A stretch of 64,000 bases of DNA from Paenibacillus sp. yr247 (GTDB taxonomy: Bacteria > Bacillota > Bacilli > Paenibacillales > NBRC-103111), in assembly GCF_900103825.1 (NCBI RefSeq), contig NZ_FNIF01000004.1, forward strand, positions 1 through 64,000. The letters are read 5' to 3'. Shown one piece after another: positions 27,977-37,238 of the stretch. The notes under the pieces were generated by a model. It was not told where the DNA came from and ran no database searches. It saw only the letters and a program-made list of their open reading frames with translations. Positions within the stretch are counted from its first letter, which is position 1, and every line of letters begins with the position of its first letter. Position numbers and translations under genes: made by a program.

Positions 27977-28684
27977 TTGGAAACTAGCATAAAATCAATA
28001 CCTACATTCACGGAGGGAGTCCGGGACTGCATACCGACTCTTCTTGGATATATCGGTATAGGTATCTCTATGGGAATCGTGGGCAAAACCGCGCATCTCA
28101 GCATCGTTGAAATTGGCTTACTTTCGGCTTTTGTGTATGCAGGAGCTTCCCAATTTGTCATTTGTGCAATGCTCATTACCATGAGTCCACCTTCTGCAAT
28201 TATCGCGACGACGTTTATCGTTAATTTTCGCCATTTCATGATGTCCGCAGCGCTTGCACCGCATTTCTCTGCCTATTCCCTTCTAAAAAATGTTGGAATC
28301 GGCACTCTTCTAACAGATGAATCGTTCGGTGTAGCGACTCATCGTGTTTCTAGAGGATTAGCAGTCAACGACAGATGGATGAATGGATTGAATGTGATGG
28401 CTTATCTCACTTGGATCGCCTCCAGTATGGCAGGTGGATGGCTCGGCAGCTGGATTCCCGACCCAAAAATGTTTGGCCTAGACTTTGCTCTAACGGCTAT
28501 GTTCGTAGCGTTACTCGTTCAGCAGCTGCACGCAATGCCTGCCTCCAAACTGAAACATTATCTGTCTTTGATTGTTTATATGGTTATCACAATGTTCGTG
28601 CTATCTATCTTTTTCTCCACGTATATGGCTGTACTTCTGGGAACAGTAATCATTGCTACCATTGGGATGGTGACAGAGAGATGA
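27977..28684 (+). CDS. azlC: branched-chain amino acid exporter large subunit AzlC
   Basis: TTG 27977 is chosen because AAGGAGGA lies six nt upstream. The 235-residue membrane protein has the AzlC pattern: GVRDCIPTLLGYIGIGISMGI, FVYAGASQFVICAML and NFRHFMMSAALAPH. With AzlD it forms a transporter that exports branched-chain amino acids or analogues such as azaleucine (family knowledge). It overlaps azlD by four bases. Confidence 0.92.
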   Translation: METSIKSIPTFTEGVRDCIPTLLGYIGIGISMGIVGKTAHLSIVEIGLLSAFVYAGASQFVICAMLITMSPPSAIIATTFIVNFRHFMMSAALAPHFSAYSLLKNVGIGTLLTDESFGVATHRVSRGLAVNDRWMNGLNVMAYLTWIASSMAGGWLGSWIPDPKMFGLDFALTAMFVALLVQQLHAMPASKLKHYLSLIVYMVITMFVLSIFFSTYMAVLLGTVIIATIGMVTER

Positions 28685-29004
28685 GAGTAGATCTTTCTGT
28701 ATTGTTGATTATCTTGGGTTGTGCTTTAGTTACTTTTGCCCCCAGGATTCTGCCTTTCGTGGTCGTCCGGAAATTGAATTTACCTCAAGCTTTCATGAAG
28801 TGGCTGTCGTATATTCCGGTTTGCCTTCTTACTGCACTCGTAGTTCAGGAAATGATTCAGAAAACCGAGTCGATACCTATGGTGAATTGGTTAAACATAG
28901 CAATGGTCATTCCGACGCTGCTCACAGCTTTAAAGACTAAAAGCTTGTTAGCCACTGTCCTCGTGGGTATTGTTTCTGCGGGTCTGCTGCGTTGGATCTT
29001 CTAA
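28681..29004 (+). CDS. azlD: branched-chain amino acid exporter small subunit AzlD
   Basis: ATG 28681 overlaps the azlC stop (ATGA). The 107-residue product has four hydrophobic segments and the AzlD hallmark FAPRILPFVVVRKLNLP followed by WLSYIPVCLLTALVV. It is the small partner of AzlC. Its stop codon touches the end of a convergent MFS remnant. Confidence 0.92.
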   Translation: MRVDLSVLLIILGCALVTFAPRILPFVVVRKLNLPQAFMKWLSYIPVCLLTALVVQEMIQKTESIPMVNWLNIAMVIPTLLTALKTKSLLATVLVGIVSAGLLRWIF

Positions 29005-29255
29005 ACACTAAACAACTCATGCTGAACGCCATCCAAGATCCCGCTAGATATTGTAATTAAGGCGAGCGTCAGTAAAAATGTGGAGATCCCGAACCAATCG
29101 AGACAAGCGCCGGTGGCAATCAGCGAAATCTGGAACATCACGCGGTCAAGCATTCCTCGAAATGAGAAAAAGCGGCCTTGTGCTTCTTTCGGCACTTTGA
29201 TTTGGAATAGAGTAGATACCATCGGAAAGAAAAAAGCGACTGCGCAACCGAACAT
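29001..29255 (-). pseudogene. C-terminal fragment of an MFS transporter
   Basis: 84 residues cover the last three membrane segments of an MFS exporter (FFFPMVSTLFQIKVPKEAQG, then LDRVMFQISLIATGACLDWF). The family has about 400 residues, so about 300 are missing. No start or ribosome site is present. The fragment ends within four bases of azlD. Confidence 0.7.
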
Positions 29256-29658
29256 AACTTGTTAAACGCAATCGCGCCACATTTAAAATTAATGAACCAC
29301 CGTTACCAATGCCTCTGCTTGTTGACCCATCTTACATTGTCCGATTGTAACGTCGGCGGCGATTCGGGCTCGTTTCACTGCTATGCCTGAATTAGCCTTC
29401 AAATGAAATCGAATGGTTTCAACTGCCAGCGGGTTTAGTTCAAGCTGCAATGTAAAAATTCACCATAATCAATGGATATCCTTCTAAATCTTTCATCACT
29501 TCGGTTTATTATTCAAACTTTACACCAGAAAGCTGCTGTGTTAAGAAAATGAAGACGAAAGCCAAAGGTTTAGCCGGTATAATCGTCACTAAATTGGAGC
29601 TAGCCGTTTGCTATAAATGCTTGTAAAATGAAAATACTGTCTTTTTGAGCCAAATATT
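29256..29658. other. intergenic region with an unassigned protein-like remnant
   Basis: A minus-strand frame ending at 29289 reads LNPLAVETIRFHLKANSGIA, then VKRARIAADVTIG and ALVTVVH. It is protein-like but has no start and no assigned family. The rest of the interval shows no gene. Confidence 0.3.
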
Positions 29659-31287
29659 TCACTGGGTTTTTAGTAGCTGGACTTCCTCTTCAATCCGACT
29701 GACGTCAATCCTTTGGAATAATACTTCAACTTGCGTAAGTTTTCTACCAGATGGGCTCTCAACATAGTCCCAGGAAGGCTCTAACAAGTCTAGCAAACCT
29801 CGAATCTTTTTACATGAAAAGGGTACAAAAGGTTCCAGAAGAATAGACAAATTCGCAATGATTTGAACACAAGTAAAAAGAGTGTTGCTACACGAATCCA
29901 CATTTTCTTTTATCTGAATCCAGGGTTTTTGTTCATCAAAATATTTATTACAGCTTCGAATGAAAGCAAATACGGTCTCTAACGCTTCTTTCAGCCTACC
30001 ATGTTCGATAAGGTCTCCACAAAGGATATACAGTTCTTCAATTTGTGGTTTAATTTTTATATCTATCGCACCATTTGGGATTTTGCTTTCATAATATTTC
30101 TCTATAAATACCAAGCTTCGATTCACAAAATTACCAAATGCACCAAGTAACTCCCCATTATGGCTGTATATAAATTCTCTCCAGGAGAAATCCGTATCGC
30201 GATTTTCAGGTCCATTTGCAATTAAAAAATAACGCACAGAATCCGCTTCATACTTCTCTAATATATAAGGCACCCATACTGCCCAGTTTCGACTCGTTGA
30301 AAATTTTTTACCTTCTAAAGTAAGAAACTCGCTAGAAACGATTTGATCTGGCAAGTGTAGATTTCCAATACCAAGCAGAATAGCAGGCCATATTAACGTA
30401 TGAAAAGGGATATTATCCTTACCATGGATATAATAGGCTTTTTTTACACCCTCTTTAGTCCAATACTTCTCCCATGATTCACCAATCTGATTTGCCCACT
30501 GCTTACTTGCAGAAAGATACCCACTAACAGCCTCCACCCAGACGTAAATTTTTTTCCCTTCAAAACCTTCTAAAGGAACATCTACGCCCCAATCTAAATC
30601 CCGAGTAGCAGCTCGGTCTTGCAGCCCTTCTGCCAAATAACGCTTGGTTAGCCCAATGGCGTTCTCCCTCCAGCCGTCCGCCTGATCAACAAAGTTTTCT
30701 AGCTCATTCTGAAATTTCGATAGTGCCAAGAAGTAATGATCTGAAAACTTTAAGGATGGAGTCCCGTTGCATAACTTACATGAACGATTATCAAGTTCCA
30801 ATGGATCCAATAAAGCAGAACAGGAATCGCATTGATCACCACGTGCCGCACTTCCGCAATTTGGACAGTTCCCCTCAACATAGCGGTCCGGCAGAAAGCG
30901 TTCACAGCCATCACAATAGGTTTGATCAACTGCTTTTTTATACAGGACACCATTATCCAGCAGTTGAATAAAAAGCTCTTGAACTACTTCGTGGTGGAAT
31001 GGATTATCCGTCCGAGTATATAGATCATAGGAAAATCCGATTTTACGGAAACAATCCATAAATTCATTATGGTACCTATCGGCAATTACTTTAGGGGAAA
31101 CACCTTCTTTGTTAGCTTGAATTGAAATTGGCGTTCCATGACAATCACTTCCTGATACATAAAGCACCTCTTCTCCCTTTAACCGAAAATAGCGGGCAAT
31201 CACATCACCAGGTAGCAAGCTCGCTACTCGCCCTAAGTGAAGTGATCCGTTTGCATAGGGCCACGCTCCACCAATAAAAATGCCCAT
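29659..31287 (-). CDS. metG: methionyl-tRNA synthetase, zinc-type (E. coli-like) form without C-terminal tRNA-binding domain
   Basis: ATG 31287 follows CAAGGAGGAATTAGTA. The 542-residue enzyme charges tRNA-Met. It shows the first signature as [12 protein letters not shown] (HLGR where HIGH-like HLGH is usual), two zinc-knuckle Cys pairs ([20 protein letters not shown] and CDSC...CKLC), the [10 protein letters not shown] strand and the second signature as [12 protein letters not shown] in place of KMSKS. The anticodon-binding helices are present but the EMAP-type C-terminal domain of common Bacillus-type MetRS is absent. Such MetRS forms often occur as a second copy beside the housekeeping enzyme. 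A T-box-like leader lies upstream. Confidence 0.9.
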   Translation of the reverse strand: MGIFIGGAWPYANGSLHLGRVASLLPGDVIARYFRLKGEEVLYVSGSDCHGTPISIQANKEGVSPKVIADRYHNEFMDCFRKIGFSYDLYTRTDNPFHHEVVQELFIQLLDNGVLYKKAVDQTYCDGCERFLPDRYVEGNCPNCGSAARGDQCDSCSALLDPLELDNRSCKLCNGTPSLKFSDHYFLALSKFQNELENFVDQADGWRENAIGLTKRYLAEGLQDRAATRDLDWGVDVPLEGFEGKKIYVWVEAVSGYLSASKQWANQIGESWEKYWTKEGVKKAYYIHGKDNIPFHTLIWPAILLGIGNLHLPDQIVSSEFLTLEGKKFSTSRNWAVWVPYILEKYEADSVRYFLIANGPENRDTDFSWREFIYSHNGELLGAFGNFVNRSLVFIEKYYESKIPNGAIDIKIKPQIEELYILCGDLIEHGRLKEALETVFAFIRSCNKYFDEQKPWIQIKENVDSCSNTLFTCVQIIANLSILLEPFVPFSCKKIRGLLDLLEPSWDYVESPSGRKLTQVEVLFQRIDVSRIEEEVQLLKTQ

Positions 31288-31309
31288 TACTAATTCCTCC
31301 TTGTTATTC

Positions 31310-31440
31310 AAATATTTTCGAAAACAAAAAAAGCTCTCGTCCTCAAAAGGACGAAGCTGTCGCTCACGTGTTTCCACCTAAATTTACCGATCCCTCACGG
31401 TGACCGGCCTCTACAGGTACGTCACCACATGAGGGATTAT
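31310..31440 (-). promoter_or_regulatory. T-box-like leader with terminator upstream of metG
   Basis: On the minus strand, in order: a 48-nt hairpin (31391-31438, arms ATCCCTCA/TGAGGGAT and GGTGAC/GTCACC), AATTTAGGTGGAAACACG (T-box-like, 31367-31384), and a terminator hairpin AGCTtCGTCC...GGACGAgAGCT with T7 (31326-31359). The AGGTGG element beside CGTCC/GGACGAGAGCTTTTTTT is the classic layout of T-box antiterminator and terminator. The upstream part is much shorter than a normal stem I and I cannot find a clear specifier loop. Confidence 0.6.
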
Positions 31441-31606
31441 ACCCTGGCAAGCCATACACAGCCATAAAAAAATTATACCGAAGTTGCACGACTAATCTAC
31501 TAAAGTTATTCGTTAATTCAATATAGTATGCTTCAGTTTTCGGAAAGTGACAGCATAATCTCCTTCTTCAAACATATCGTAGTGCATTGGAATGACCTAC
31601 TCATCG

Positions 31607-32365
31607 TTATCGATTAATGAGGTCTAAATTTCGCAAATTCCTGTAACTGATCGCTAAGCTTTCGAACGGATCTCGACGGCTTTGATCCTGCTCCACGACG
31701 AGCCACTGAGTCCCAATTGCTTCCGCCACCTTCGAAATCTTCGTGAAGTCCAGAATACCTTCGCCGATCTCCGCAAAAAATTGCTCCTCGCCAGCTTCCA
31801 TGTCTTTAATATGGAGCAGCGGACAACGATTTTGGAGCTTGCTTAAGTAGTCAGCCGGATCTTCCCCACCGCGTTTGACCCAGTACGTATCGATTTCCAT
31901 CTTGACGAGCTCAGGATCAGTTTCACGCAACAGAATATCCATAATTACTTCACCGTCGATCCGTTTGAACTCCCAATCATGATTATGATAGAGGAACTGC
32001 TTACCGCGTCTGCGAAAGGCCTCGCCTATTCGGTTCATCTGCTGGGTCTTGTTCAGTACGTCATCCAAAGTACCGTCGAAAAGCAAGGAAACCGTGATGA
32101 AGCTGCCACCTACTTCGTCCAGATAATCGGAAATTTGTTCCGCATCGATATTGAGGCTGTTGAAGCCGCCCCACGTGTTGATCACCTGCAGCCCAAGCCG
32201 ATCGAGAAGCGCTTTCAGCTGGGATATCTTCATGCCTTCCGGAGGCATACCAATCTCAACGCCTTGATAACCTATAGCGGCCACCCGTTCCAGAGATCCT
32301 GCATAATCTTCAGCTAACTGTTTTTGGATTGTATAAGGCTGGAAAGCAATCGGAAACGTTGGCAT
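31607..32365 (-). CDS. sugar phosphate isomerase/epimerase (TIM barrel)
   Basis: ATG 32365 has AAAGGA nine nt upstream; earlier TTG and ATG codons are too close to it. The 252-residue protein has the xylose-isomerase-like barrel pattern: VAAIGYQGVEIGMP, LYHNHDWEF (metal His), EIDTYWVKRGGEDP (metal Glu/Asp) and VVEQDQS. It probably isomerises or epimerises a keto sugar or inositol-type compound. It lies directly downstream of a Gfo/Idh dehydrogenase and likely works in the same pathway. Confidence 0.88.
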   Translation of the reverse strand: MPTFPIAFQPYTIQKQLAEDYAGSLERVAAIGYQGVEIGMPPEGMKISQLKALLDRLGLQVINTWGGFNSLNIDAEQISDYLDEVGGSFITVSLLFDGTLDDVLNKTQQMNRIGEAFRRRGKQFLYHNHDWEFKRIDGEVIMDILLRETDPELVKMEIDTYWVKRGGEDPADYLSKLQNRCPLLHIKDMEAGEEQFFAEIGEGILDFTKISKVAEAIGTQWLVVEQDQSRRDPFESLAISYRNLRNLDLINR

Positions 32366-32415
32366 GGTCATCGTTCCTTTCAAATGGGTAATTTATATAA
32401 ATCGATTATGTTGAA

Positions 32416-33546
32416 CTACGTATCCAACTGGTTGAATTTCAAACCAAGCGGGAGTGGAGCGGGACGCTCGACATTCGTCTGAAGATGAATATGCCGCTCC
32501 TCTGCGGACGCTTCAAAGATAGCAAGAGATATATCCAGAACATGTTCCGCCATCCGTCCGCTTGCTCTATTCGCCCGGCCCGACCGGATCGCGTAGGCCA
32601 TGTCGGCTACGCCAATTCCTCTGCTGTCTTCCGTAAAGCCGTGCGTAAGTGGAATCTCCTTCGATTGACCGCTGCGGAATTGAATGTTTACAGTCGTATC
32701 CAGACCCGGAACCGGACCGAAGAAATTGGGATCCGGCACCGTCATATTGCCTTCCGTGCCAAAGATCTCAAGTCTCGGTTTATAGCCGAAGCTTTCCTTG
32801 GCGGCCTGCAGACTCGCTACCGCGCCGCTGTGGAAGTCGAGTACGGCAGTCACGTTCGTAGGCGCTTCCACCGGAACGGTATCGCCATAGCGTGGAGATT
32901 TCGGGTTCTGAACCGTGATTTCCGCGTGAAGCTGCTTAGCGGAACCTGTGACTCTCCGAACGGGACCGAGCAAGTTAATTAATGCCGTTAAATAATAAGG
33001 TCCCATGTCCATAATCGGGTCCCCGCCAAGCTTGAGGAAATTTTGAAAATTAGGATGCATCCCGTCTCCGGCACTCCCCATAATAATGGTTGCGTTAGCT
33101 CCATAAGGCGTGCCGATCCAGCCGTCATCGATAAGCTTCCGGCATGTTTGCAGACTCGCTCCCATGAAGGTATCTGGAGCGCAGCCGACCAAAAGTCCCT
33201 TAGATTCGGCCAGAGCCAACACTTCCTGCGCATCTTCGCGTGTTAGAGCAAAAGGCTTCTCTGTATAAACATGCTTCCCTGCGTGGAGAGCCTTTAGATT
33301 TAACGGGGCATGAGCTGCTGGAGCAGTTAAATTGAGCACGATGTCGATGTCTGGATGTGCGAGTAACTCTTCCACCGTACAGACGGTAGGAACACCGAAT
33401 TCTTCTGCCCGTTTGCGTGCAAGCTCAGGCAGGAGATCGGCACAAGCGACTATTTCAATAATATGATTGAACACCTGCGTGCAGTTCTTTAAGTAAATAC
33501 TGCTGATCATTCCGCATCCGACGACGCCTACTTTCACCTTCTCCAT
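32416..33546 (-). CDS. Gfo/Idh/MocA-family sugar dehydrogenase
   Basis: ATG 33546 is chosen with GGGTGA upstream. The 376-residue enzyme has the N-terminal Rossmann motif VGVVGCGMISSIYL, the conserved HVYTEKPFALT (catalytic Lys region) and the C-terminal alpha/beta domain with GDPIMDMGPYYL. It oxidises or reduces a sugar with NAD(P). The downstream isomerase and the remnant of a sugar-binding protein upstream suggest a decayed uptake and catabolism locus. Confidence 0.9.
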   Translation of the reverse strand: MEKVKVGVVGCGMISSIYLKNCTQVFNHIIEIVACADLLPELARKRAEEFGVPTVCTVEELLAHPDIDIVLNLTAPAAHAPLNLKALHAGKHVYTEKPFALTREDAQEVLALAESKGLLVGCAPDTFMGASLQTCRKLIDDGWIGTPYGANATIIMGSAGDGMHPNFQNFLKLGGDPIMDMGPYYLTALINLLGPVRRVTGSAKQLHAEITVQNPKSPRYGDTVPVEAPTNVTAVLDFHSGAVASLQAAKESFGYKPRLEIFGTEGNMTVPDPNFFGPVPGLDTTVNIQFRSGQSKEIPLTHGFTEDSRGIGVADMAYAIRSGRANRASGRMAEHVLDISLAIFEASAEERHIHLQTNVERPAPLPLGLKFNQLDT

Positions 33547-33673
33547 AACATTCACCCATTCCATTCAGAGTTGTTGTCTGCTTGCCATTCATGGCCATCC
33601 ATGTACAACTGACGCAAATTTGAACAAACAAAATGCAGAAGCGGAGCGCAATAAGACACTCCGCATTAAAGTA

Positions 33674-33995
33674 TTAGCTTGTAAACTGCTGAATACGATC
33701 CTGCAGCAATTGGTTAAATTGATCTTCCATTTTGTGGACGCCGGCTTGCTCGAGTTCTTTCATGAAATTATCCCATATCGTGTCAAATTTGTCCGGCTTG
33801 GCCAGAATCGCTTCCGGTATGCGTTTCTTCATTAAGTTCTCAGCCTTCTGGAAGATTAGGGCCGCATCCGTATCCTGCGGAATATTAATTTGCCAAGTTG
33901 CTCCCAACGGTTTGACTGGGAACTCGGACGCCTGCGGGTACAGGTCCTTCCACATCTTTGCATTATATTTGCTGAGAACTTCTTTATCGGTATTG
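33674..33995 (-). pseudogene. C-terminal fragment of an extracellular sugar-binding protein
   Basis: About 105 residues (VLSKYNAKMWKDLYP, PLGATWQINIPQDTDAAL, IWDNFMKELEQAGVHKMEDQ) match the end of LipO/LplA-like solute-binding proteins of about 540 residues. An in-frame TGA lies just upstream and the N-terminal four-fifths is gone. It probably belonged to a transporter that served the dehydrogenase/isomerase pair. Confidence 0.75.
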
Positions 33996-34060
33996 GAACA
34001 TCATATAACTGGAGCGCCATTTTATTTTTGCGAAACAGGTTACCGATAAAATCAATTTAA

Positions 34061-34588
34061 TTAAAGGCTCTTTCGCATATAAATTACATTTTCTGAGTCA
34101 ATCCTTTTATTTCCGTTCGTCTCGATAAACTCCCAGCTAACTGTACACTCGCCATATTCCCAGTCTATATAGCCCAACTTTTCATACAGTTGTTTAGACC
34201 CTGGATTATTTGTACTAGCTACAAACAAACCTATATGAGCGCACCCTTTTTCTTTCGCTAGACGCTCCGCTTCTTGAATTATAGCAGTTGCCACACCTTT
34301 TCTGCGGTATTCATCTATCGTCAATCCCCCTTCAAGCATAGCACTATGGGTAATATCCAAATATTTTGTAACATGATCATCATTTGGACCACTCCAATGT
34401 ACCAAGAAGCCACCAATAGGGGTGTTATTATACCAACCGATTAGATATACTCCTTCACCTCTCTGTTGTACTTCAAATCGCCGGTACTGAGGGTTTGACA
34501 TATCATCTGGAGAAAACATATTTTCAATCATATCCAATTGAGATTCTTCTGCTGGCTTGATGTCTATTCATAATTCATTTTCCATCAT
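34061..34588 (-). pseudogene. GNAT acetyltransferase with an early nonsense codon
   Basis: An excellent AAGGAGGAAGAG site precedes ATGATGGAAAATGAATTA at 34588, but codon 7 is TGA (34568-34570), where Trp would give ELWIDIKPA. After it the frame stays open to 34061 and shows a full GNAT fold (GLTIDEYRRKGVATAIIQEA acetyl-CoA loop, NNPGSKQLYEKLGY). Reinitiation at TTG 34537 could still make 158 residues. Most likely it is a recent nonsense mutant. Confidence 0.75.
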
Positions 34589-34678
34589 AATCTCTTCCTC
34601 CTTAGAATCCAAGCAAGCAAGTGCTCTGAAATCCCCCTCCTAAGCGAATCTATTATGGAGCTATCGTTCTCCGTTTGC

Positions 34679-35182
34679 TTAGTTGATGATATGTCCACGT
34701 ACCCATTCACTTATTTGAAGAGCCACTTCATTTACCACTGTTTTAGAAGTATCGACGGTCGGCATTGGTGGTGTGTATGCTTTGTCAGCATTTTCGAGCA
34801 ACCACTTAGCAAAGGATTTATGCTCTTGAATCATATCCTCTGACCAATTCCTTGCACGTAATCGTAATTCACGGGTTTCATCGTCACAATGTAAGTTCAA
34901 ATAGTAAATATTCTTGAAGTATTGATAATCCTCACACTTTTCAGCATCCCAAGGCATCATTGTTCCGCATATGATAGTTATTCGTCCACTTTCGGCTATA
35001 TTTCTTGCAACACGAAGCCAAATATTTTGAATTTTGTGCCAGTCGTCTCCGACAAATTTATGAATGGAATCAATGTCGAAAATATCAACTTCTGGTAATA
35101 ATCCTCTCAGTTCCTTAATAACTGTTGTCTTCCCTACACCACTTGCACCTGTCACTATAAACAACGGTATTTTTTCGCCCAT
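34679..35182 (-). CDS. small P-loop kinase-like ATPase
   Basis: The 167-residue protein has the Walker A motif GASGVGKTT at residues 12-20, a Walker B-like DIFDIDSI and an Arg-rich lid (RELRLRARNW). This is the build of small-molecule kinases such as the AAA_33/shikimate kinase-like group. It would phosphorylate an unknown small substrate. It stands alone; ATG 35182 follows AAAGGGGAAGAACC. Confidence 0.8.
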   Translation of the reverse strand: MGEKIPLFIVTGASGVGKTTVIKELRGLLPEVDIFDIDSIHKFVGDDWHKIQNIWLRVARNIAESGRITIICGTMMPWDAEKCEDYQYFKNIYYLNLHCDDETRELRLRARNWSEDMIQEHKSFAKWLLENADKAYTPPMPTVDTSKTVVNEVALQISEWVRGHIIN

Positions 35183-35691
35183 GGTTCTTCCCCTTTGAAA
35201 AGTTTTGAATTATTTTCTACCTTAGGAGAAAAACCTAATATTGTAAAGTGAAAGTTTGAATATAGCATAACTGCCCGTTTAGCTTGCTATAGGTGCAGCC
35301 ATCCAGCATTATTTTTAGGAATAAAGGAACTCAGTATGGAATTTTCTGATATCATCCTTTTCTGACAAGCTAACTTTATCTCAAGGGAAAATGCGTGTAT
35401 TAATAATGAGCACGTGCTAATATTTTTTTCAATTTCAACCACCTGTCTTTCGTCGGGATTAGAAATCTATTAGTGATTGCAGCTTCTGCACTATATTCGC
35501 TTGAATTCTTTCTTGTCATATAATGACTTCAATTAAGAACACTAATTAAGTAAAGGGGTAATTTTAATACACTCTCTTAGCATTTCGAAGTTACCTATAT
35601 ACAATGTGTGGGTCTTTTATTCCTTAACTTTGAATAAAATTATTATTACAGGTAAGAATTCTAATAATATATTAAAAAGTGGGTGTTAGAT
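35183..35691. other. intergenic region, no gene seen
   Basis: Divergent region between the kinase and the RsfA-type regulator. A CTGCCCGTTTAG core of the dispersed element family occurs at 35272-35283 with only a degenerate hairpin. Otherwise AT-rich, presumably with promoters. Confidence 0.4.
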
Positions 35692-36207
35692 TTGAGTGAT
35701 AAAAAACGCGAAGATTCATGGAATGATGTTCATGACAAAGAATTAGCTAAGACAGTATTGACTCACATAAGGAACGGCAGTACACAACTAGCAGCGTTTG
35801 AAGAAGTCGCTTCTAGAATTAATCGGACACAATCAGCTTGTGGATTTAGATGGAATAAAGAACTTAGAAAACAATATGAGAATGAAGTACTTGAGGCTAA
35901 GCAAAATCGCTCTAAACAGAAACCAGTAAAGAAAGAAAGAGAAATCTTTGTTACTGTTTCTAATGTATCCGCAGATTCTCCAAGTGTACCAGTTTCTTAT
36001 AATGAAGCTTTAAAACAGATAATTATTTTAGCCAATGAACAAATACAAAAGTATAATGAGCTTCTTCAAGAAAACATTGAACTCAGAGAAGAAATAAATA
36101 ATTTAAAGTCACAGAAACAACAAGAAGTTCCTGAAGGTTTAGCTAAAGAAGATCTCGATGCTTTTCTGCAAATTATGAAAAGAGCAAAAAGTTTGACACA
36201 TGCATAA
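35692..36207 (+). CDS. RsfA-family prespore-type transcriptional regulator
   Basis: TTG 35692 has GTGGGTG six nt upstream. The 171-residue protein has the RsfA N-terminal DNA-binding domain: EDSWNDVHDKELAKTVLTHI, IRNGSTQLAAFEEVASRIN, RTQSACGFRWNKELRKQY. It has a basic linker and then a C-terminal coiled coil (LLQENIELREEINNLKSQKQ). RsfA modulates forespore sigma-F genes in Bacillus; this paralogue likely acts in sporulation too. A terminator follows at 36353. Confidence 0.88.
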   Translation: MSDKKREDSWNDVHDKELAKTVLTHIRNGSTQLAAFEEVASRINRTQSACGFRWNKELRKQYENEVLEAKQNRSKQKPVKKEREIFVTVSNVSADSPSVPVSYNEALKQIIILANEQIQKYNELLQENIELREEINNLKSQKQQEVPEGLAKEDLDAFLQIMKRAKSLTHA

Positions 36208-36352
36208 TATTCCCTTCACTCCTCATAACACGCGATGCTGTGGCTATAGGTGGAAGCATTACAAAACGATTGATACAAATTGCTGAGTAACAACTTTCTG
36301 GTTCCATGTCAGATTTCAGACGTGAATTTTGATGTATATTAAACAAGAAAAG

Positions 36353-36395
36353 AAGACTGCTCTCACCTCTTCCCCTCAGGTGATTACAGTCTTTT
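36353..36395 (+). terminator. intrinsic terminator of the RsfA-type gene
   Basis: Outer stem AAGACTG...CAGTCTT and inner TCACCT...AGGTGA, followed by TTTTTG. The interval 36396-36638 shows no gene. Confidence 0.8.
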
Positions 36396-36638
36396 TGTTT
36401 TGTTTTGAATTTAATATTTTTTTTAATAATTAATACCTATATTTGTCCTATTGACCAGAGAGAAGGGTTCACCTCCAAAAAGAAATCATTCATTCTCACA
36501 GCACCATGTCAAAAATGTAAGCATTGTTTGAATGGATGATGCACAAAAAAAATAACAGGATTTCCCAGAATTACGGAGATATTTATAAACCCTGGTACTT
36601 TGTAAAGGTATCAATCTCTCCAGAAGAACTCCTTATTT

Positions 36639-37151
36639 TCATTTCGTTTTTGTCAGAAACAAGACCAAATCATCATCTACACGAACTTGACTTCCCGGTT
36701 CGACAGGCATGTTATTGTACATTATTCCTCTACCATCGGGGACGAAACCACGCTTTATGTAAAGCCTTTGTGCAGTTCCATAGTCAGCATATAGCCCAAA
36801 TCCAATCCCAATAGTATTCGACTTAGCGAAAGCATTTTCTTCTAGAGCCTCAATTAATATACTTCCTATACCACGTTTCCTAAATGGCGGAATGACGTCA
36901 AAGTTTTGAATGTCAGGTATGCCGTTTTCAACAAAATAAGGATATTTTGATTTATATACTACATGTCCCCATCCTACAAACTCACTCTCATAAAACGCTA
37001 AGAGTGTGACTCTTTTTATACTTTGGTTCTCTTCCCAGCATCTCTTAACATAATCACGAGGTTTGCTTATGTCATGACCAGACAACCCCTTATATATCAA
37101 ATCAATGTCGTCGTTCTGAGACATCGGACGAATTTGAATAGGTATACTCAT
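36639..37151 (-). CDS. GNAT-family N-acetyltransferase
   Basis: The 170-residue protein has the acetyl-CoA binding loop PPFRKRGIGSILIEALEENA and the C-terminal strand-helix GFGLYADYGTAQRLYIKRGF. Both are standard for GNAT enzymes. ATG 37151 has AAAAGGAT close upstream and GGAGGAAAA further on. It transfers an acetyl group to an amine; the acceptor is unknown. Confidence 0.88.
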   Translation of the reverse strand: MSIPIQIRPMSQNDDIDLIYKGLSGHDISKPRDYVKRCWEENQSIKRVTLLAFYESEFVGWGHVVYKSKYPYFVENGIPDIQNFDVIPPFRKRGIGSILIEALEENAFAKSNTIGIGFGLYADYGTAQRLYIKRGFVPDGRGIMYNNMPVEPGSQVRVDDDLVLFLTKTK

Positions 37152-37238
37152 ATCCTTTTCCTCCCAAGCATTAAAATGAACCCAAATAATTACCTAAATA
37201 CCTAACATGATAACAAATTAATTAGGATTAAGCTTGTG

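Noticed and set aside
36524-36814. Plus-strand frame of 96 codons
   Set aside because: It overlaps the 3' part of the GNAT gene at 36639-37151 on the other strand and has no ribosome site or protein-like pattern.
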